A program made the translations under genes and the position numbers. Of a stretch of 64,000 bases of DNA, positions 59,655 through 64,000 are shown one piece after another. The notes under the pieces were generated by a model. It did not search any database, had not been told where the DNA came from, and saw nothing but the letters and a program-made list of their open reading frames with translations. How positions within the stretch are numbered: position 1 is the first letter of the stretch; every line of letters begins with the position of its first letter. Source of the stretch: Prochlorococcus sp. AG-347-E03 (GTDB taxonomy: Bacteria; Cyanobacteriota; Cyanobacteriia; PCC-6307; Cyanobiaceae); NCBI GenBank assembly GCA_003279115.1, contig QCBG01000004.1, positions 50,109-114,108 on the forward strand, read 5' to 3'.

Positions 59655-60587
59655 TTAATCATCAAATCTCGAGCTGTTATCTCTAGGTTTCTTTTTGTTT
59701 GTTCCAACGTTATATCTACCATTTTGATTTTTTGAACTTGATGTAGCTGATGAACTTGCTCTACGATTCTCACGAGTTTTTTTTACTTGATTAGTATCTT
59801 TAAATGAAGCATCTTCTACTTGAGACCTTGTAGCTTGCTGCCTGATAGGAGATCTTGCGGGTTTCTTGCTTAATGGAGAAGCATCATCGAGAGAAGAAAT
59901 ATTATCTTGTCTAGAAACTTTTCGATTCATTCTAGGTCTTGATCCTGTTTTAGTTTCATTACGAGATAAGTTGCGTCTCTCACCAAAGTTATTTCCTTCT
60001 GATTGATTACTATTTTTATCTTCAAGAGTCTGTCTTCTTCTCCTCCTAATAGGTTCTTCGTTTTCAAACTGATTTACTTCTCTTGTAGATGACCTGCTCC
60101 TGCTTACAGCTGCAGAAGGTATAGCTCTTGAAGCATTCCTCCTACGAGATCTCTCCTCCATATAATCTTCTTCAAATTCATCTTCTTGAGGTTTAAATCT
60201 TCTTGATGATCTTTCAAACTCCTCAAACCTATCGTAATCATCATTAAATCGACCTCTAGAATTTCTGGGCGTATCAGAAATAGGATCATCATCAAAATAA
60301 GATGACCTTCTAGCTTGATCAGTTGCAACTCCCCTTAATCGCACACTTTCATATGCAAAAAATACTGTAGTTCCTGCTAACAAAAACTGACCAAACTGAA
60401 GTATGGGATCTAACCTCCAGCCTTGAAAAAATAATATTCCCCCGCACAAAAGTCCTATAGCTGCGAAAAAAACATCATAATCTCTTGCTAATGCAGGTTT
60501 AAAAGACCTTAAAAAGTAAAGGCCTCCTCCGCATACAGCGAGTACAATACCAACAATACTGGCCCAATTGAGACTAGCATTGACCAC
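59655..60587 (-). CDS. Ycf66-family protein with long basic Arg/Ser-rich tail
   Basis: NWASIVGIVLAVCGGGLYFLRSFKPALARDYDVFFAAIGLLCGGILFFQGWRLDPILQFGQFLLAG. Confidence 0.85.
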   Translation of the reverse strand: MVNASLNWASIVGIVLAVCGGGLYFLRSFKPALARDYDVFFAAIGLLCGGILFFQGWRLDPILQFGQFLLAGTTVFFAYESVRLRGVATDQARRSSYFDDDPISDTPRNSRGRFNDDYDRFEEFERSSRRFKPQEDEFEEDYMEERSRRRNASRAIPSAAVSRSRSSTREVNQFENEEPIRRRRRQTLEDKNSNQSEGNNFGERRNLSRNETKTGSRPRMNRKVSRQDNISSLDDASPLSKKPARSPIRQQATRSQVEDASFKDTNQVKKTRENRRASSSATSSSKNQNGRYNVGTNKKKPRDNSSRFDD

Positions 60588-60667
60588 ATTCTTTCTCCAA
60601 AAATTTATTTTTAAAAGGGTTAATTAAATCCCTTATATATATAGTGTACTTAAAACTTCTACAAAAA

Positions 60668-60853
60668 CTAGCGTCTTCCAGTAGAAGTACGATCGAAGGA
60701 ATCTTTCTGACTGACAAAAATCAAAAACGCAGTGGCTGGAATCACGATAAGTAAAGCAGCGGCAATAAAACTTCCTATCATTCCAACTGCGGAATTATTT
60801 GCAACTTTAGCAGAAACATCTGCGACTAGTAATAAATTGGAGATTTGAAACAC
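60668..60853 (-). CDS. psbX: Photosystem II protein PsbX
   Basis: SNLLLVADVSAKVANNSAVGMIGSFIAAALLIVIPATAFLIFVSQKDSFDRTSTGRR. Confidence 0.88.
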   Translation of the reverse strand: MFQISNLLLVADVSAKVANNSAVGMIGSFIAAALLIVIPATAFLIFVSQKDSFDRTSTGRR

Positions 60854-60934
60854 TTTTTAAATATTAAATTCTCAATTTATAATACGAATTAAATACGGTT
60901 CGATGGGTTATTTATTAAGATGAGTTAAATAATT

Positions 60935-61249
60935 GTGATTTCCTTGCTTGTAAACTATCTTCAAATATTAGATATTAGTTTAGGAATTTCTCTTTCATAT
61001 CTAATTATAGTTTTTCTAATAAGATTGATTCTTACTTGGTACCCCAAAATAAATTTAAATAGAGGTTTATGGTTTTTAATTTCAATACCATCAAGCTCTG
61101 TTCTTAATTTAACAAGAAAATTAATTCCTCCTATTGGAGGAGTCGATGTTGGACCCGTAATTTGGATTGGAGTTTTAAGCTTTTTAAGAGAGATTTTAGT
61201 CGGTCAGCAAGGACTTATAAAACTTGCATTGCATACACATATTTCATAG
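60935..61249 (+). CDS. YggT-family membrane protein
   Basis: GTG start; LIIVFLIRLILTWYPKINLN...LNLTRKLIPPIGGVDVGPVIWI. Confidence 0.88.
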   Translation: MISLLVNYLQILDISLGISLSYLIIVFLIRLILTWYPKINLNRGLWFLISIPSSSVLNLTRKLIPPIGGVDVGPVIWIGVLSFLREILVGQQGLIKLALHTHIS

Positions 61250-61267
61250 AAATCATTTAGTTATTTC

Positions 61268-62617
61268 TCAGTAATTTGGCAATAATTCTTCTTCTACATA
61301 TTTAGTATGTATTCTCCCTTCCTTAAATTTAGATTTATTCAATAAGGTTAGGTGAAAATTAATTGTTGTAGGAATGCCAGTTACTGCGCATTCATTTAAA
61401 GCCCTATTCATACGTTTAATTGCAGTATTACGATCTTTTCCCCAGACTATTAATTTACCAATTAATGAGTCATAAAAAGGAGGTATCTCATAGCCGGTAT
61501 AAACATGACTATCAACCCTTACACCAGGGCCACCAGGAGGAAGCCAACCAGTTATTTTCCCAGGTGATGGTCGGAAATTGTGAGAAGGATCTTCAGCATT
61601 GATTCTGCATTCAATAGCATGACCGTTTAAATGGATATCATCCTGATTAAATTCCAGGTTTGCTCCGCTTGCGATTTTAATTTGCTCAGCTATTAAATCA
61701 ACTCCCGTAACCATTTCAGTAACAGGATGTTCAACTTGAATCCTAGTATTCATTTCCATAAAATAAAAATTATTATCATCATCAACTAAAAATTCAACTG
61801 TGCCAGCTCCTTCGTAACCAATACTTTTTGCAGCAGCAATAGCTGCGTTCCCCATTTTTTTTCTTAGCTCAGTATTAATTGCAGGACTAGGAGACTCTTC
61901 TAGTAACTTCTGATGTCTTCTTTGCACTGAACAATCTCTCTCTCCTAAATGAACAACATTACCGGACCTATCCGCCAAAATTTGAATTTCTACATGTCTT
62001 GGCTTCTTTATAAATTTCTCCATATATAAACCATCATTACCAAAGGCTGCTTCTGCTTCGCCTTGTGCTGCTTTAAACATTTTTTCGAGATTTTCAGAGT
62101 TTTCAACCAACCTCATACCTCTTCCACCTCCTCCAGCAGTAGCTTTAATAATTACCGGATACCCAATATCATCAGCCAATTCATAAGCCTCATCAACATT
62201 TGACAATAAGCCTTTACTACCAGGTACAGTTGGAACTCCAACTGCTTCCATAGTTTCTTTAGCTGTAGATTTATCCCCCATAGATCTAATAGCCTGAGGA
62301 GATGGACCAATAAAAACTATACCGTGATCGATACACATCTCAGCAAATTTATCATTTTCAGCAAGAAATCCATAACCAGGATGAATAGCATCAACTCCTC
62401 TCGATGTAGCAGCAGCAAGTATATTTGGAATATTTAAATAACTCTTATTACTTAATGAATCACCAACGCAAACAGCTTCATCAGCAAGCTGAACATGCAA
62501 TGCTTTTTTATCTACAGTGCTAAAAACTGCAACGGTTGCAATACCTAGTTCTCTACAACTTCTGACAATTCGTAGAGCTATTTCTCCACGATTAGCAATT
62601 AAAACTTTTTCAACCAT
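61268..62617 (-). CDS. accC: Acetyl-CoA carboxylase biotin carboxylase subunit
   Basis: [58 protein letters not shown]. Confidence 0.96.
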   Translation of the reverse strand: MVEKVLIANRGEIALRIVRSCRELGIATVAVFSTVDKKALHVQLADEAVCVGDSLSNKSYLNIPNILAAATSRGVDAIHPGYGFLAENDKFAEMCIDHGIVFIGPSPQAIRSMGDKSTAKETMEAVGVPTVPGSKGLLSNVDEAYELADDIGYPVIIKATAGGGGRGMRLVENSENLEKMFKAAQGEAEAAFGNDGLYMEKFIKKPRHVEIQILADRSGNVVHLGERDCSVQRRHQKLLEESPSPAINTELRKKMGNAAIAAAKSIGYEGAGTVEFLVDDDNNFYFMEMNTRIQVEHPVTEMVTGVDLIAEQIKIASGANLEFNQDDIHLNGHAIECRINAEDPSHNFRPSPGKITGWLPPGGPGVRVDSHVYTGYEIPPFYDSLIGKLIVWGKDRNTAIKRMNRALNECAVTGIPTTINFHLTLLNKSKFKEGRIHTKYVEEELLPNY

Positions 62618-62878
62618 TATGAAAATTAAATTGAAGAAATGAAAATGACTTAAAATAAAAACTATTTGCCAAAGTATTTAACAAAATTTTTTTAGTGATC
62701 AGAGGACATTTTTTACAATACAACCTAAAACGTTATATATGTATAATTATTTGTTTTATGCAATAGAAATATTATTCATCATATTCAAAAGTACTCTTTG
62801 AGAACTAGATGTTTATTTCAGCCAATAATGTATGATATTTTTAAGGTTTAGGTATCCCCAGGTTACTGAAAACCCTTT

Positions 62879-62960
62879 GCGGACGTGGCGGAATTGGTAG
62901 ACGCGCACGTCTAAGGAGCGTGTGGCTTCGGCCTTGCGAGTTCAAGTCTCGCCGTCCGCA
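62879..62960 (+). tRNA. tRNA-Leu(AAG)
   Basis: GCGGACG/CGTCCGC acceptor; anticodon arm CACGT-CTAAGGA-GCGTG; variable arm hairpin GGCTTCGGCC; T arm GCGAG-TTCAAGT-CTCGC. Confidence 0.93.
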
Positions 62961-62985
62961 TTTAATGTATTTTGGTTAAACTGCA

Positions 62986-64000
62986 ATGAAAAAAAAATCA
63001 GTTGCAGTAGTCATAGTTTCCAATGGTCCTGGTGAATTAACTACATGGGTTAACCCTGTAGTGGATGAGATTAACAAAATAAATAAATCACTATCTAACG
63101 ACGAAAAACTTAATTTCACTCTTAGGTTAGTCCTGGTTCCTTGCCCAAATGCCACAGGTAAAGAATTTTTAGTCGCAAATTCATGGGATAAATTCGAATT
63201 AATTACAAAATCCAAAAGTTTTTGGAAATTATTAATAAAGCCAAATTCTTTTGCAAATTGGCCCAAAAAGGGGATAGTTGTTTTCCTTGGTGGTGATCAA
63301 TTTTGGAGCATTTTATTAGCTAAAAGATTAGGTTATATAAATATCACATATGCTGAATGGATTTCAAGATGGCCTCAATGGACCAACGAAATTGCTGCTA
63401 TGAATGCAAAGGTCAAAGAGTTAATACCTAAAAGATATAAATATAAATGTAAGGTCATTGGCGATTTGATGGCCGATATCAAACTTAATAGTGCAATATC
63501 ATTAAGAAATAAAGAAAAACACTACATTGCATTGTTGCCTGGTTCTAAAAAAGCAAAGCTTTCTGTTGGAATTCCTTTCTTCTTAGAAGTTGCAGATGAT
63601 ATTGCCCAAGAAAATCAAAATATAAATTTTATAATTCCCATTGCCCCAACTACTGATAAAAGTGAATATTTATTATTTCAAAGTAGCAAAAATCCAATTG
63701 CCAAATATTACTCATCAAAAATAAAAACAATTAAAAACTTCAAAGACTCTTGTTTCGATTATGTAATTGAAACATCAAAAAATACAAAAATTTATCTAAT
63801 CAAGAAACATCCTTGCTATGAAATATTAAAAGAATGCGATCTTGCAATTACAACTGTGGGAGCAAATACTGCAGAATTAGCAGCAATTAATCTCCCAATG
63901 TTAGTTGTTTTACCAACTCAACATCTAAATATGATGAATGCCTGGGATGGTATTTTTGGAGTAATTGGGAAAATTTCATTCATAAATAGATTACTAACTT
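62986..64000 (+). CDS. LpxB-like glycosyltransferase, 3'-truncated by window edge
   Basis: ATG at 62986, open to window end, absent from ORF track; MKKKSVAVVIVSNGPGELTTWVNPVVDEI...CDLAITTVGANTAELAAINLPMLVVLPT. Confidence 0.78.
   Translation, partial: MKKKSVAVVIVSNGPGELTTWVNPVVDEINKINKSLSNDEKLNFTLRLVLVPCPNATGKEFLVANSWDKFELITKSKSFWKLLIKPNSFANWPKKGIVVFLGGDQFWSILLAKRLGYINITYAEWISRWPQWTNEIAAMNAKVKELIPKRYKYKCKVIGDLMADIKLNSAISLRNKEKHYIALLPGSKKAKLSVGIPFFLEVADDIAQENQNINFIIPIAPTTDKSEYLLFQSSKNPIAKYYSSKIKTIKNFKDSCFDYVIETSKNTKIYLIKKHPCYEILKECDLAITTVGANTAELAAINLPMLVVLPTQHLNMMNAWDGIFGVIGKISFINRLLT

Noticed and set aside
62976-63266. 96-aa minus-strand ORF near the window end
   Set aside because: Antisense to the open LpxB-like frame starting at 62986, which has clear family sequence.

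Overview
This AT-rich 64 kb window has the gene content and compact, overlapping gene layout of a marine picocyanobacterium, most likely a high-light Prochlorococcus (inference from gene families such as psbX, ndhO, Ycf66, Ycf33/DUF751, two high-light-inducible proteins, zds and sufBCDS; no database search was run). It is almost entirely core-genome housekeeping and photosynthesis content. I see no CRISPR array, transposase, integrase, prophage or rRNA operon. The window opens inside a copper-type P-type ATPase and closes inside an LpxB-like glycosyltransferase that the ORF track misses because it has no stop. I recovered several genes below the ORF-track length cut-off: an HLIP, a PetL-like 30-aa peptide, two small membrane proteins, tRNA-Asn(GTT) and tRNA-Leu(AAG). 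I found no clear new multi-gene system. The observations most worth checking are: (i) a structured candidate ncRNA in the 5.07-5.58 kb gap with a GAAA-tetraloop hairpin; (ii) a bacterial tRNA-Leu with an AAG anticodon; (iii) a fused double-domain QueD/PTPS protein whose first domain has lost a catalytic-type His; (iv) a Nif11-leader-like protein ending at its GG motif with no core peptide; (v) divergent gene pairs with start codons 1 bp apart or overlapping by 1 bp; (vi) an 8-bp inverted repeat between a ribbon-helix-helix-like gene and its divergent neighbour; (vii) a twin-CX3C micro-protein.
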